The notes under the pieces are model-generated. The model was not told the origin of the DNA. It saw nothing but the letters and a program-made list of their open reading frames with translations, and made no database searches. The translations under genes were made by a program, and so were the position numbers. A stretch of DNA of 64,000 nucleotides. It comes from Guyparkeria sp. SCN-R1 (GTDB taxonomy: Bacteria; Pseudomonadota; Gammaproteobacteria; Halothiobacillales; Halothiobacillaceae). Below are positions 9,066 to 20,039 of this stretch, in pieces (within the stretch, counting starts at the first letter, position 1; each line of letters begins with the position of its first letter). The DNA lies in contig NZ_QZMT01000005.1 in the NCBI RefSeq assembly GCF_003932495.1, positions 62,001 to 126,000 on the forward strand. The letters are read 5' to 3'.

Positions 9066-10652
9066 TCAGGATTCGGAGGTGGCCAGTGCCGCCTTCACGC
9101 CATCGGCGCGGACGGACTCGACCCGCTCGGGACCGAGTTCGCCCAGCGCCAGCCACAGGGCGGCGCGCTGCATCGTGCGCTGGAAGCGGGCGCGGATCAG
9201 CTCGGCACGGGCGTTGTCCAGCTCGGTTTGCGCGGCGAGGAGTTCGGTCATGGTCGCCAGGCCCTGCTGGTAACGCAGTTCCTCCAGGCGCACAGCCTCC
9301 TCGCTCTGGTTGATGGCCAGGCGACGCACCTCGACGCGCTTTTCCGCCATGTTGGCTTCGCGCCAGACCTTGCCAACCTGGCCGATCAGCTTGTCGAGGG
9401 CCTGCTGGCGCTCGGCGAGACTGGCGTCGACCTTCGCCTGGGCCCGATCGACCTTGCCGGAGCGGGCGCCGAAGTCGAACACCCGCCAGGTGAGCACGCC
9501 GCCGACCGTGTAGCTGTCATTGCGTAGACCCAACGATTCGTCGTTGAAGTCCTGCTGTGCCATCAGGTTGAACTGCGGCTTGTAGTCCGCCCGAGCCACG
9601 TCGACCTCGGCGCGAGCCGCGGCAATGCGGCCACGCAGTGCCTGGATGCGCGGGTTGTTGGACAGGGCCAGTTGGCGTGCCTCGTCCAGCGTGGTCTCGG
9701 GCAGGGAGACGTCGATCGCCTCGTTGAGCTCGATGTCCTGACGGGTGTCGATGCCGGTGAGTACCTTGAGGCCATCGGCGGCGTTGGCGGCCTGGTTGCG
9801 CGCGTTCTCGACATCGAGCTCGCGTTCGCCGAGATTGACCTTGGCCTTGAGCAGATCGGCCTTGGTGACCACGCCCTCGTCGTAGAGCTTCTGCGAGAGA
9901 TCACGGAAGGAGGTGGCCGCCTCGCGCGCCTGGCTGGCGACCTCGACGAAGGCCTCGGCGGTGTTGATGCCCGCGTAGGCCTCGACGGTGTGCAGGACCA
10001 GTTGCTGGCGCGCGGCCTCGTCGCCCGATTGCGCCGCCTGCAGCAGGGCCTGCGCCTGGGTGCGCATCTCGCGGATCTTGCCGCCGTTGTAGATCGGGAT
10101 GGAGAGCTTCAGTGAGGTCTGGAAGTTGTGGTGCCAGCCGGGATCGTTGAGATTGTCCGGCTCGGTTTCCAGGGCGGTGTTGAGCTGACTGAAGTCTTGA
10201 CCGGCCGCCTGGAAAAACTCCCCGGCACCGAAGTCGTTGAAGTTGGCCTGCTCCTGCTGCAGCTTCATGCCGAAGACGTTCAGCGGGTTGTTCGACCCCA
10301 TCACGCCGAACGACAGGTCCAGCGTGGGCAGAAGGTTGCCGTTGGCTTGTTCGATTGCCGCGCGCGCCTCGGCGATTCGCGCCTGGGAAAGATCCACGGC
10401 GGCATTCTGGCTGAGCGTGCGTTCCACTGCCGCGTCGAAGGGAAGCGTCAGTGCTTGCTGGCTGTCGGTCGCCGGGGTGTCGGCGGTGAAGGCGATCGAC
10501 TCGCCTTCGTTGGCCATCGCGTGGCCGCTGACGGACAGGGCCAGGATGATGGCGGCCGAGAGCAATCGCTGCGGCCGGGCCGGGTTGGGGAGGCGAGCCG
10601 ACGAGATGCCATATTCGCTCGTTGAACCCAGAGAGTGGTTGCTGCGCGCCAT
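9066..10652 (-). CDS. TolC family outer-membrane efflux channel
   Basis: Outer-membrane exit duct of the tripartite efflux system. The start at 10652 (MARSNHSLG) is chosen because AAGGA lies 8 bases upstream; the frame is open to 10775 but without such a site. An N-terminal signal peptide (LLSAAIILALSVSGHAMA) is followed by two repeats of the OEP domain made of long heptad-rich helices, for example the stretch with VEVRRLAINQSEEAVRLEE. At 528 residues it is slightly longer than E. coli TolC. It is first in the operon, with 56 bases before the adaptor. Confidence 0.88.
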   Translation of the reverse strand: MARSNHSLGSTSEYGISSARLPNPARPQRLLSAAIILALSVSGHAMANEGESIAFTADTPATDSQQALTLPFDAAVERTLSQNAAVDLSQARIAEARAAIEQANGNLLPTLDLSFGVMGSNNPLNVFGMKLQQEQANFNDFGAGEFFQAAGQDFSQLNTALETEPDNLNDPGWHHNFQTSLKLSIPIYNGGKIREMRTQAQALLQAAQSGDEAARQQLVLHTVEAYAGINTAEAFVEVASQAREAATSFRDLSQKLYDEGVVTKADLLKAKVNLGERELDVENARNQAANAADGLKVLTGIDTRQDIELNEAIDVSLPETTLDEARQLALSNNPRIQALRGRIAAARAEVDVARADYKPQFNLMAQQDFNDESLGLRNDSYTVGGVLTWRVFDFGARSGKVDRAQAKVDASLAERQQALDKLIGQVGKVWREANMAEKRVEVRRLAINQSEEAVRLEELRYQQGLATMTELLAAQTELDNARAELIRARFQRTMQRAALWLALGELGPERVESVRADGVKAALATSES

Positions 10653-10991
10653 GCTGCGTGTCCTTGAATGCGGTTGCGGAGAGTCCGAAGACATCGTTCG
10701 CGTTCCCGTTAAGGTCGATGACATGAGCCGCTGGACGGGCCCATTTCCGGTCGATCCCTCACGGGCAGCGCGCACAATATCAGTAAACGCTAATATATGA
10801 AACCCGCGTAGTTATCCCTATCGATTGGATGCTAGCACGCGGATTCGTGCCTGCCTTTTCTATCAGTACGTTGCGAGATACTTATAGATCATGGGTCATG
10901 CCTGCGTGGCGGCCGTTGGGTTAATCGGTATCATCGCGCTTCCTGTCCTGACGGTCGGGCTTGAGCGAAAGCAATTCGAGGGGAGTGGGGC
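10653..10991. other. 339-bp divergent intergenic region, efflux operon / truA
   Basis: No gene is supported here. It must hold the promoter of the minus-strand efflux operon and that of truA. The most AT-rich stretch is 10771-10800, which contains an imperfect inverted repeat described separately. A plus-strand frame starting at 10891 overlaps truA out of frame and is not credible as a protein. Confidence 0.6.
10777..10796. promoter_or_regulatory. candidate operator of the RND operon
   Basis: ATATCAG and CTAATAT form 7-bp half-sites with one mismatch, separated by six bases, in the only AT-rich patch of the intergenic region and about 125 bases upstream of the channel gene start. TetR- and MarR-type repressors of RND operons bind sites of this kind, but no regulator gene is adjacent. 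The assignment is inference from position and symmetry only. Confidence 0.3.
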
Positions 10992-11780
10992 ATGCGATTG
11001 GCCATGGGGGTCGAGTACGACGGCGGGCGCTATCACGGCTGGCAACGTCAGTCGCACAGCGATTCCGTGCAGGAGCGCGTCGAGCGGGCGATCAGCCGCG
11101 TGGCCGATGGCCCAGTGGAGGTGGTCTGTGCCGGGCGCACCGATCGTGGCGTGCATGCCACCGGGCAGGTGATCCATTTCGACGCCGAGGTCGAACGACC
11201 GGTCTACGGCTGGCAGATGGGCACGATGCAGCACCTGCCGCGCGATATAACCGCCCTGTGGGTGCAGGAAGTGGACGAGACCTTTCATGCCCGGTTCTCC
11301 GCCACGGCGCGCGAGTACCGCTACTGCCTGATCAACCGATCCACTCGGCCGGCGATCTCTTCGGGGCGGCTGAGCTGGTGGTATCGCCCCCTGGATGAGT
11401 CGCTCATGCAGGCCGCCGCCGACCGCCTGCTGGGTAAACACGATTTCTCCAGCTTCCGCGGCAAGGACTGCCAGGCGCATTCCCCGGTGCGCACCGTAGA
11501 ACGCGTCGAAGTCACCCGCCAGGGCGACTATCTGTTCATTGATGTGCGTGCGAATGCGTTCCTGCACCACATGGTGAGGAACATCGTCGGCAGCCTGTTT
11601 GCCGTGGGGACGGGCGAGCGTCCCGTCGAGTGGATCAGCGAGGCGCTGGCGGCCTGCCATCGCGAGGCAGCGGGCATCACCGCCCCGGCCGATGGGTTGT
11701 ACCTGACCGGGGTCGACTATCCGGCGGCTTTCGATCTGCCCACCCGGCCACGCCGGCCGCTGTTCGAGCAGGTGGGCTGA
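10992..11780 (+). CDS. truA: tRNA pseudouridine synthase A
   Basis: Isomerises uridines 38-40 of the tRNA anticodon arm to pseudouridine. The catalytic aspartate is in AGRTDRGVHA (Asp51). Further family motifs are the N-terminal VEYDGGRYHGWQ, TARYRY-type TAREYRYCL and the C-terminal FLHHMVRNIVGSL. Length 262 aa matches the family. GAGGGG lies about 10 bases upstream of the ATG. It precedes the trpF-to-purF block, as in Pseudomonas. Confidence 0.95.
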   Translation: MRLAMGVEYDGGRYHGWQRQSHSDSVQERVERAISRVADGPVEVVCAGRTDRGVHATGQVIHFDAEVERPVYGWQMGTMQHLPRDITALWVQEVDETFHARFSATAREYRYCLINRSTRPAISSGRLSWWYRPLDESLMQAAADRLLGKHDFSSFRGKDCQAHSPVRTVERVEVTRQGDYLFIDVRANAFLHHMVRNIVGSLFAVGTGERPVEWISEALAACHREAAGITAPADGLYLTGVDYPAAFDLPTRPRRPLFEQVG

Positions 11781-11855
11781 GGTCAAACGGACTCGTTTCC
11801 CCATGTTGAGAAGTCGATGCGGGCCCGCGGGGGAGTCGAGAGCCCTCGGGAATCC

Positions 11856-11864
11856 TGCTAGAAT
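11856..11864 (+). promoter_or_regulatory. possible extended -10 promoter for trpF
   Basis: TGCTAGAAT matches an extended -10 element (TGnTATAAT) 55 bases upstream of trpF, after the 139-bp gap that separates truA from the trp block. No good -35 is visible about 17 bases further upstream, which extended -10 promoters tolerate. Assignment is by motif only. Confidence 0.35.
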
Positions 11865-11919
11865 CCGCGGCCCCAATTATCGTTCTTAAGTCATCTTTCT
11901 CACGAGGGCCGACAAACCG

Positions 11920-12550
11920 GTGGACAGCAGCCGCACACGGGTAAAGATCTGCGGAATTACGCGTCTGGCCGATGTCGAAGCAGCGGTCGCCGCTGGAGCC
12001 GATGCGCTGGGCTTCGTGTTCGTGCCGGCCAGTCGGCGCTCGATTCGAGTGGAGACGGCGCGTGACCTGGTTGCCCGAGTGCCGGCCTTCGTGCAGACGG
12101 TGGCCCTATTTGCCGATCCGAGCGTGGACTGGGTCGAGACGGTAATCGACCAGGTCGGTCCGGATCTGCTGCAGTTTCATGGCAGCGAGACCGGGCGTTT
12201 CTGCCGGCAATTCGGTCGCCCCTACATCAAGGCGGTCAGTGCCGACCTGGACGACGAGGCGCGCCGGCGGATCATGCAGGAGCATCACACGGCACGCGGC
12301 TTTCTGATCGACAGTCACGCTGTCAGCGGGTTGGGTGGCACCGGCCATACCTTCGACTGGAGCCGCTGGCCGCGGGACAGCGGCCGGGATCGCCGACCCT
12401 GGATCCTGGCGGGCGGGCTGTCTCCGGATAACGTGACCGACGCGATCAACACGCTGTCGCCTTACGCCGTCGATGTCTCCAGTGGGGTCGAGGAGACGCC
12501 GGGCATCAAGTCGGCCGACAAAATTCATGCATTCATGCGAGGGGTGGGTC

Positions 12551-12570
<20 letters not shown>
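11920..12570 (+). CDS. trpF: phosphoribosylanthranilate isomerase
   Basis: Catalyses the Amadori rearrangement of N-(5'-phosphoribosyl)anthranilate in tryptophan synthesis. The motif VKICGIT holds the catalytic base Cys11, and [15 protein letters not shown] holds the general-acid Asp and the phosphate loop. The C-terminal [10 protein letters not shown] and [15 protein letters not shown] are family hallmarks. It is 216 aa, starts with GTG, and its 3' end overlaps trpB by 20 bases. It is stand-alone, not fused to trpC. Confidence 0.95.
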
Positions 12571-13776
<1,206 letters not shown>

Positions 13777-13780
<4 letters not shown>

Positions 13781-14625
13781 GCGAGACGACCAAGCAACCC
13801 GCAAGCCGCCTGGCCTCCCTATTCGAGCGACTCAAGGGCGAGAATCGCGCGGCACTGATCCCCTACATCACCGCCGGCGATCCGGATGCCCAGGCCACCG
13901 TCGAGCTGATGTACGCGATGGTCGAGGGCGGGGCGGATGCCATTGAAATCGGCGTGCCGTTCTCCGATCCCATGGCCGATGGCCCGGTCATCCAGGCCGC
14001 GCACGAGCGCGCCCTGAAGTCAGGACTGGGTCTGCGCGGCGTGATCGATCTGGTAGCCGAGTTCCGGCAACGGGATGCCGAGACGCCGGTGGTGCTGATG
14101 GGCTACCAGAATCCGATCGAGGCGATGGGTGTGGCCGCCTTCGTCGACAAGGCGGCGTCAGCCGGCGTGGACGGTGTGCTGACGGTCGATCTGCCGCCGG
14201 AAGAGGCCGACGAGATGTCCGCGGCGATGGGCGAGAGGGGCATGGCACCGATCTTCCTGCTCGCGCCGACCACGAGCGCGGCGCGCACCCGCGAAGTGGC
14301 GAGCAAGGGCTCGGGCTTCGTCTATTACGTCTCGCTCAAGGGCGTCACCGGGGCGGCCAACCTGGACACCGATGCGCTCGCCGCACAGGTCAAAGGCGTT
14401 CGCGAGGCCTGCGCGTTGCCGGTGGGTGTCGGGTTCGGTATCCGCGATGCCGAGACCGCTGGACAGGTCGGCCGGGTGGCGGATGCGGTGATCGTCGGGA
14501 GCGCCATCGTCCGATTGATCCACGAACAGGCCTCGGCGGCCGGCGGCATGAATGCCCAGGGGCTGGAGACGGTGCGTGCCTTTCTCGCCGAGTTGCGCTC
14601 GGCCGTGGAAAGCGCACGGCAATAA
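13777..14625 (+). CDS. trpA: tryptophan synthase alpha chain
   Basis: Splits indole-3-glycerol phosphate into indole, which is channelled to TrpB, and glyceraldehyde 3-phosphate. Catalytic residues are visible as Glu57 and Asp68 in [15 protein letters not shown]. The phosphate-binding [10 protein letters not shown] and the active-site tyrosine in [11 protein letters not shown] are also present. Length 282 aa. A GTG start shares GTGA with the trpB stop. Confidence 0.96.
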
Positions 14626-14706
14626 CGACACATACGCGAGGCCGATCCACCGCGAGGACGGTGGTGGTGCGGACCGAGAACGACATCATCCTGGGAGAGT
14701 TCGAGC

Positions 14707-15591
14707 ATGAGCTGGCTGGATAAACTGATTCCATCACGCATCCGAACGGAGAGCACCGGCAAGCGCGGTGTGCCGGAGGGATTGTGGGTCAAGTGCGACG
14801 GCTGCGATGCCGTGCTCTACCGCGAGGAGCTGCGTCGCAACCTCGAGGTCTGCCCCAAGTGCGGCCATCACATGCGCATCGCCGTACGCGCAAGGCTGGA
14901 CGCCTTTCTTGATCCGACCGGGCGCGAGGAATTGTTCACCGATATCTCTCCGGTGGACATGTTGAAATTCCGTGACCAGAAGAAGTACCGCGATCGCATC
15001 AGCGCGAGCCAGAAGAAGACCGGCGAGAAGGATGCGTTGGTGGTGATGCGCGGCAGCACCGATGGCGTGCCGGTGATCGCCGCAGCCTTCAACTTTGCGT
15101 TCATGGGCGGTTCGATGGGCTCGGTGGTCGGCGAGAAATTCGTCCGGGCCGTCGAGGCGGCCATCCAGAACCGCTGTGCGCTGGTGGTGTTCACTGCCTC
15201 GGGTGGCGCACGCATGCAGGAAGCGCTGTTCTCGCTGATGCAGATGGCCAAGACCTCGGCGGCACTGACCCGCCTGTCGAAAAAGCAGCTGCCGTTCATC
15301 GTGGTGCTGACCGACCCGACCATGGGCGGTGTCTCCGCCTCGCTGGCCATGCTGGGCGACGTGCAGATCGCCGAACCGAATGCCCTGATCGGGTTCGCCG
15401 GCCCGCGCGTGATCGAGCAGACCGTGCGCGAAACCCTGCCCGAGGGCTTCCAACGCAGTGAATTCCTGCTCGAGCACGGCGCGATCGACATGATCGTGCC
15501 CCGCGACGAGCTGCCGCAAACCGTGGCCCTGCTGGTCGCCAACCTGCAGAAGAAGGACCTGCCTCGCGAGACGAACCGCGCGGCTCCGTGA
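14707..15591 (+). CDS. accD: acetyl-CoA carboxylase carboxyltransferase subunit beta
   Basis: Beta subunit of the carboxyltransferase that makes malonyl-CoA with AccA. The zinc ribbon is intact: Cys30, Cys33, Cys49 and Cys52 in two CxxC pairs. The crotonase-like carboxyltransferase domain follows, with [19 protein letters not shown] and the oxyanion region [12 protein letters not shown]. Length 294 aa. GGGAGAG precedes the ATG. It lies 81 bases after trpA in the usual gammaproteobacterial position before folC. Confidence 0.96.
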   Translation: MSWLDKLIPSRIRTESTGKRGVPEGLWVKCDGCDAVLYREELRRNLEVCPKCGHHMRIAVRARLDAFLDPTGREELFTDISPVDMLKFRDQKKYRDRISASQKKTGEKDALVVMRGSTDGVPVIAAAFNFAFMGGSMGSVVGEKFVRAVEAAIQNRCALVVFTASGGARMQEALFSLMQMAKTSAALTRLSKKQLPFIVVLTDPTMGGVSASLAMLGDVQIAEPNALIGFAGPRVIEQTVRETLPEGFQRSEFLLEHGAIDMIVPRDELPQTVALLVANLQKKDLPRETNRAAP

Positions 15592-15646
15592 CGGAGACTC
15601 GTTTCATGCCAGCCATCCCGTTGGGCAAGTCTCGGGGCCCGATGAC

Positions 15647-16993
15647 ATGACCCGCACGGTCGATGACTGGCTCGAGGTCCTGTTGCAGCGCGACCCGAAC
15701 CGGATCGAGCCGGGGGTCGAGCGTTGCCGGCGGATAACGCACGACCTGCTGGGTAACCGGCCTCCGGCCTGCGTGATTACCGTGGCCGGCACCAACGGTA
15801 AGGGCTCGAGCGTAATGATGGCATCGGCCATCTGCCGTGCCGCGGGATACCGGGTGGGCAGTTACACCTCGCCGCACCTGGTGGATGTACGTGAACGCTT
15901 TTTGATCGACGGTGAGATGGTCGAGTCCGCCGCTTTGGTTCGCGCCTTCGAACGCATCGAGGCGCACCCTGACAGCGCCGCGTTGACCTACTTCGAGTGG
16001 CTCACCGTGGCGGCGTTTCTGGTGTTTGCCGAGGCGGGCCTCGACGTCTGGGTTCTCGAGGTCGGACTGGGCGGTCGCCTGGATGCGGTCAATGCCCTGG
16101 ATGCCGATCTTGCCCTGATCACCGCGATCGGGCTCGATCATCAGGACTGGTTGGGCGAGGGGCGCGAGGCGATCGCCCTCGAGAAGGCGGGCATCCTGCG
16201 CCCCAATCAGCCGGCGGTGTATGTCGATCCGGAACCCGTAGAGGCGATCCGGGTGGCGGCTGCAAGGATTGGCGCCGATCTGCTGTGTCTGGGTGAGGAT
16301 TTTTCCGTCTCGTCGACCTGCCCGTTGTCGGCGACCGGGACGGTACCTGTGTTCGGGCTGGAGCGAGACGGGCGGACCGTCTGCCTGCCACGGCCCGCGC
16401 TCATGGGGCGTCACCAGTGGAATAACGCCGCGGGCGTCGTTGTGTTGCTGCAACACCCGCGCAGCCCGCTTGCCATCCCGGATGAGGCCGTCCGCGAGGG
16501 GTTGGCGACGGTGCGATTGCCGGGTCGCTTGGAGCGATTTGTCGACCACGGGCGAACGGTGATCTTCGACGTGGCCCATAATGTCGAGGCGGCGCGGACG
16601 CTCGCCGCCGCGCTGGTCGAGAAACCGGTCGGTCGTCGACTGGCGGTGTTTTCGGCACTGGATGACAAGCCGATCGAAGCGATAGTGGAGACATTGGCCG
16701 CCTGTTTCGATGCCTGGTGGGTTGCCCCGCTCAAGGAACCACGGGCGGCGGATGTCGGTCGGATCGAGGCGGCCCTCGATCAAGCCGGCGTGAGAACCGT
16801 GCACCGTGAAGCCGATCTGGCCGGTGCGTATAATGCCGCGCTTGCCGAGGCCCGGGAGGGGGACGAAATCCTGGTGTTTGGTTCGTTCCACGTGGTCGGT
16901 CCATTGCGGGCACGACTGGATACGCGAGAGAATGTGGGGCATTGGCGCCAAGTAGTCGTGCCGCCCCCGTTGCAAAGAGGACGCCGTGGCTGA
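15647..16993 (+). CDS. folC: bifunctional folylpolyglutamate / dihydrofolate synthase
   Basis: Mur-ligase-family enzyme that adds glutamate to dihydropteroate and to folates. The P-loop is TVAGTNGKGSS near residues 45-55. The motif YTSPHLVDVRERF and the Mg-binding LEVGLGGRLDAVN are intact. The C-terminal domain contains IFDVAHNVEAA. The 448-aa length is slightly above the E. coli enzyme (422). Its 3' end overlaps the next gene by 8 bases. Confidence 0.93.
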   Translation: MTRTVDDWLEVLLQRDPNRIEPGVERCRRITHDLLGNRPPACVITVAGTNGKGSSVMMASAICRAAGYRVGSYTSPHLVDVRERFLIDGEMVESAALVRAFERIEAHPDSAALTYFEWLTVAAFLVFAEAGLDVWVLEVGLGGRLDAVNALDADLALITAIGLDHQDWLGEGREAIALEKAGILRPNQPAVYVDPEPVEAIRVAAARIGADLLCLGEDFSVSSTCPLSATGTVPVFGLERDGRTVCLPRPALMGRHQWNNAAGVVVLLQHPRSPLAIPDEAVREGLATVRLPGRLERFVDHGRTVIFDVAHNVEAARTLAAALVEKPVGRRLAVFSALDDKPIEAIVETLAACFDAWWVAPLKEPRAADVGRIEAALDQAGVRTVHREADLAGAYNAALAEAREGDEILVFGSFHVVGPLRARLDTRENVGHWRQVVVPPPLQRGRRG

Positions 16994-17792
16994 GCAAACC
17001 GAATCAAGCTGGACCGAATCGCGCTTCCGCCAACGACTGGTAGGGGCCTCGGTGGTGGTGGCGCTGGCCGTCTTGCTGTTGCCCCTGTGGCTCGATGGCA
17101 GTGGCATCGACAGCCTGAGGGTGCAGTCGGCGCCCGAAAAGCCCAAGGTCGAAGGCACGGACGGGATCGAGGTGCCCCAACCACCGGGGGATACGGGCGA
17201 GCCGCTGGAAAACCCGCCGACGTCGCTGTTTCCGGATCAGACGCCAATCGAGGCTCGCGAAGGGGGCGATGCGACCGCGTCGCCGGCCGAGCCGGCGGCG
17301 TCTTCCCTGAACGAGGCCGAGGTGGAGGTCGCTTCCGCGGCCGGGGAGAGCCGGGAGGGCGCGGATCAAGCAACCTCCGCCGACTCCGACGCCTCCAGTG
17401 ACCAGACCTCCAGTGAGGATCGTGAGGACTCACCGTCTGAGTCGGGACCAGCGGACGGTAAGGCTGCCGAAGACGACGAGCCATCGGAGCAGCCGGAAGA
17501 GACCGAGACGGAGACCGACTCGGCGTCGTCCGGCGAGAATCTCCCGGAAAGCTCGGCCAGCGGGGAATTCGTGGTCCAGTTGGGCAGTTTTTCCGACGAG
17601 CGGAATGCGCGCGCCTTGGCCAAGTCGGTCGAATCCTCGGGGTTCGATGTGTCGGTCACCCCGCTGTTCTCCGAGCAGGGCACTGTCTGGCGGGTGCGTG
17701 TCGGCCCGTATGCCACTCGTGATCTGGCAAGCGAGGCAACCGAACGGTTGCGCCAGCGCATCGGCCGGGACGGTCTGGTGATGACCAAGTGA
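16986..17792 (+). CDS. SPOR domain protein (DedD-like)
   Basis: Predicted division-associated protein that binds denuded peptidoglycan at the septum through its SPOR domain. A single transmembrane helix lies at about 17-35 (VVVALAVLLLPLWL). A long acidic, low-complexity linker rich in Ser, Glu and Asp runs to about residue 185. The C-terminal SPOR domain follows, with FVVQLGSFSDERNARAL and VWRVRVGPYATRDLA. This matches DedD, which occupies the same place between folC and cvpA in Enterobacteriaceae. The linker is longer than in E. coli DedD (268 aa against about 220). Confidence 0.87.
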   Translation: MAEQTESSWTESRFRQRLVGASVVVALAVLLLPLWLDGSGIDSLRVQSAPEKPKVEGTDGIEVPQPPGDTGEPLENPPTSLFPDQTPIEAREGGDATASPAEPAASSLNEAEVEVASAAGESREGADQATSADSDASSDQTSSEDREDSPSESGPADGKAAEDDEPSEQPEETETETDSASSGENLPESSASGEFVVQLGSFSDERNARALAKSVESSGFDVSVTPLFSEQGTVWRVRVGPYATRDLASEATERLRQRIGRDGLVMTK

Positions 17793-17835
17793 CTCGCCCC
17801 GGGAGCGGTGTGAGGAGTAAGGCAAGGAGGCAGCC

Positions 17836-18324
17836 ATGACGATGGTCGACTGGATATTCCTGGCAATTGTCCTGATCTCCACGGCGATCGCGCTGGTGCG
17901 AGGTTTCGTCAAGGAGGTGATCTCGCTGGTCACCTGGCTGGCCGCCTTCGGTATTGCCCTGGCATTCTCGCAAACCGCGGCCGTGCTGGTGCCCGAGGCG
18001 GTGGACATCCCCTCGGCGCGCGTGGCGATCGCCTTCGTGGCCCTGTTCGTCGTGGTGCTAATCCTGGGTGGGATCATCAACTGGGCGATCTCGAAACTGG
18101 TGGAAACCACCGGCCTTTCGGGTACGGATCGGTCGGTGGGCATGGTCTTCGGCCTGTTGCGCGGCGTGCTGATCGTCGCCGGGCTGCTGTTGTTGGGCGG
18201 GTTCACCGCCTTGCCACAGGAAGCATGGTGGCAGGCCTCGACGCTGATACCGCACTTCCAGGTGGTGGCCGAGTGGCTGCTGGCAGTCATGCCGGCGGAC
18301 GTTGCCCGCAACGTGCAGTGGTGA
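17836..18324 (+). CDS. cvpA: CvpA family membrane protein
   Basis: Four-helix inner-membrane protein of the colicin V production family; its biochemical role is unsettled. The start MTMVDWIFLAIVLIS and the family motif VRGFVKEVISLVTWLAAF are clear, and the remainder alternates hydrophobic helices. Length 162 aa matches E. coli CvpA. AAGGAGG lies about 10 bases before the ATG. Position immediately upstream of purF is conserved in gammaproteobacteria. Confidence 0.9.
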   Translation: MTMVDWIFLAIVLISTAIALVRGFVKEVISLVTWLAAFGIALAFSQTAAVLVPEAVDIPSARVAIAFVALFVVVLILGGIINWAISKLVETTGLSGTDRSVGMVFGLLRGVLIVAGLLLLGGFTALPQEAWWQASTLIPHFQVVAEWLLAVMPADVARNVQW

Positions 18325-18429
18325 CAGCGACTTCTTCAACAACACGGTGGCGTGCGGGATGCGTGTCGCCTTCGGGGATTTCCCGAACTGCGCCGGAACG
18401 GTCGACCGACCGCTCCGGCGTCGCCGTTT

Positions 18430-18475
18430 CGGCCTCGGGCGGGAGGGCCCGAGCCGAGGCTTTTCGACTTTTTGC
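18430..18475 (+). terminator. terminator-like hairpin between cvpA and purF
   Basis: CTCGGGC (18434-18440) pairs with GCCCGAG (18447-18453); three further base pairs beyond a one-base bulge extend the stem. A T-rich tract containing TTTT and TTTTT follows (18461-18473). It lies about 30 bases before the purF start, so it may end the upstream transcript or attenuate entry into purF. An alternative pairing of GCCTC (18432-18436) with GAGGC (18456-18460) is possible. Confidence 0.6.
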
Positions 18476-18503
18476 ACGGTTACATACCGAGGTGGTTTGA
18501 CGC

Positions 18504-20039
18504 ATGTGCGGCATTATTGGGATGGTGGCGAAATCGCCGGTCAATCAGGCGTTGTATGACGGGTTGACCGTCCTGCAGCACCGAGGTCAGGATGCGGCGG
18601 GCATCCTCACCTGTGACGAGGAACGGCTTTTTCTCCGCAAGGAAAACGGTCTGGTCAAGGACGTCTTCCACACTCGTCACATGCGCCAGCTGATGGGCAA
18701 CATGGGGATCGGTCACGTCCGTTACCCGACGGCCGGCTGTGATTCCTCTGCCGAGGCCCAACCGTTCTACGTCAACGCGCCCTTCGGCATCGCGATGGGG
18801 CACAACGGCAACCTCACCAACGTCGACGAGCTGCGCGCGGCGGTGGTTGCCGAGGATCGGCGCCACCTCAACACGAACTCCGATTCCGAAGTGCTACTCA
18901 ACGTCTTCGCCCACGAGTTGGGGGCGGTTGCCAAGACACGGCCGTCGGCCGATGACGTGTTCGCCGCGATCACCAACGTGCATCGCCGCGCCCGGGGCGC
19001 CTACGCCGTGATCGGCCTGATCGTGGGCGAGGGCGTGTTCGCCTTCCGTGACCCGCGCGGTATCCGCCCGGTCTGTTACGGCAAGCGCGAGACGGAAAAC
19101 GGCACCGAGTACATGATCGCCTCCGAGTCGGTGGCCATCGAGGCCGGTGAATTCGAGCTGGTGCGTGACCTGGCCCCCGGCGAGGCCATCTACATCTCTC
19201 GCGAGGGCGAGGTGACCTTGCGCCAGTGCGCCGATGACCCGCAATACGCCAGTTGCATCTTCGAGTACGTCTATCTGGCACGCCCCGATTCGATCATCGA
19301 CGACGTGTCGGTGTACCGGGCGCGCATGCGCATGGGCGAGATGCTGGCCGAGAAGATTCAGCGCGATTGGGCGCATCACGATATCGACGTGGTTATCCCC
19401 ATTCCGGACACCAGTCGGACCGCGGCGCTCGAGATCGCGGTCAACCTCAACCTCAAGTACCGCGAAGGCTTCGTCAAGAACCGTTACATCGCGCGGACGT
19501 TCATCATGCCGGGCCAGGCCAAGCGCAAGCGCTCGGTGCGCCAGAAACTCAACGCGATCGACCTGGAATTCCGCGGCAAGAACGTGCTGCTGGTCGACGA
19601 TTCGATCGTGCGGGGTACGACGTCCAGCGAGATCATCCGCATGGCTCGCGAGGCCGGTGCCAAGAAGGTCTTCATGGCGTCGGCGGCGCCGGCGGTGCGC
19701 TACCCGAACGTCTATGGCATCGACATGCCGGCGGCGAACGAATTTGTCGCCCACAACCGCGACGTCGAGGCGATTCGCGACGCGATCGGAGCCGATGATC
19801 TGATCTACCAGGACCTCGAGGACCTCAAGGAAGCCGTGCGTCTGGGCAACCCGACACTGGATCAGTTCGATTGCTCCTGCTTCACCGGCGATTACGTCAC
19901 CAACGACATCGACGGCGATTACCTCGACAACCTGGCGAGCAATCGTGCCGACAGCGAGCGTGACAAGGCCAATGGGGCAGCCGGGGCATCACGCCGATCT
20001 CGCGATATCGTTTCCGTCGGTCTTTACAATGACCAGTAA
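18504..20039 (+). CDS. purF: amidophosphoribosyltransferase
   Basis: First committed enzyme of purine synthesis: moves glutamine amide nitrogen to PRPP. The protein begins MCGIIGM, so Cys2 becomes the N-terminal nucleophile after Met removal and there is no propeptide, as in E. coli. The glutaminase half includes [11 protein letters not shown]. The PRPP-binding loop [14 protein letters not shown] lies in the phosphoribosyltransferase half. Length 511 aa is normal. AGGTGG sits upstream of the ATG. The end overlaps the next gene by 11 bases. Confidence 0.96.
   Translation: MCGIIGMVAKSPVNQALYDGLTVLQHRGQDAAGILTCDEERLFLRKENGLVKDVFHTRHMRQLMGNMGIGHVRYPTAGCDSSAEAQPFYVNAPFGIAMGHNGNLTNVDELRAAVVAEDRRHLNTNSDSEVLLNVFAHELGAVAKTRPSADDVFAAITNVHRRARGAYAVIGLIVGEGVFAFRDPRGIRPVCYGKRETENGTEYMIASESVAIEAGEFELVRDLAPGEAIYISREGEVTLRQCADDPQYASCIFEYVYLARPDSIIDDVSVYRARMRMGEMLAEKIQRDWAHHDIDVVIPIPDTSRTAALEIAVNLNLKYREGFVKNRYIARTFIMPGQAKRKRSVRQKLNAIDLEFRGKNVLLVDDSIVRGTTSSEIIRMAREAGAKKVFMASAAPAVRYPNVYGIDMPAANEFVAHNRDVEAIRDAIGADDLIYQDLEDLKEAVRLGNPTLDQFDCSCFTGDYVTNDIDGDYLDNLASNRADSERDKANGAAGASRRSRDIVSVGLYNDQ

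Noticed and set aside
15296-17158. 620-codon minus-strand open frame across accD, folC and the SPOR gene
   Set aside because: It runs antisense through three well-supported genes and shows no recognisable domain.
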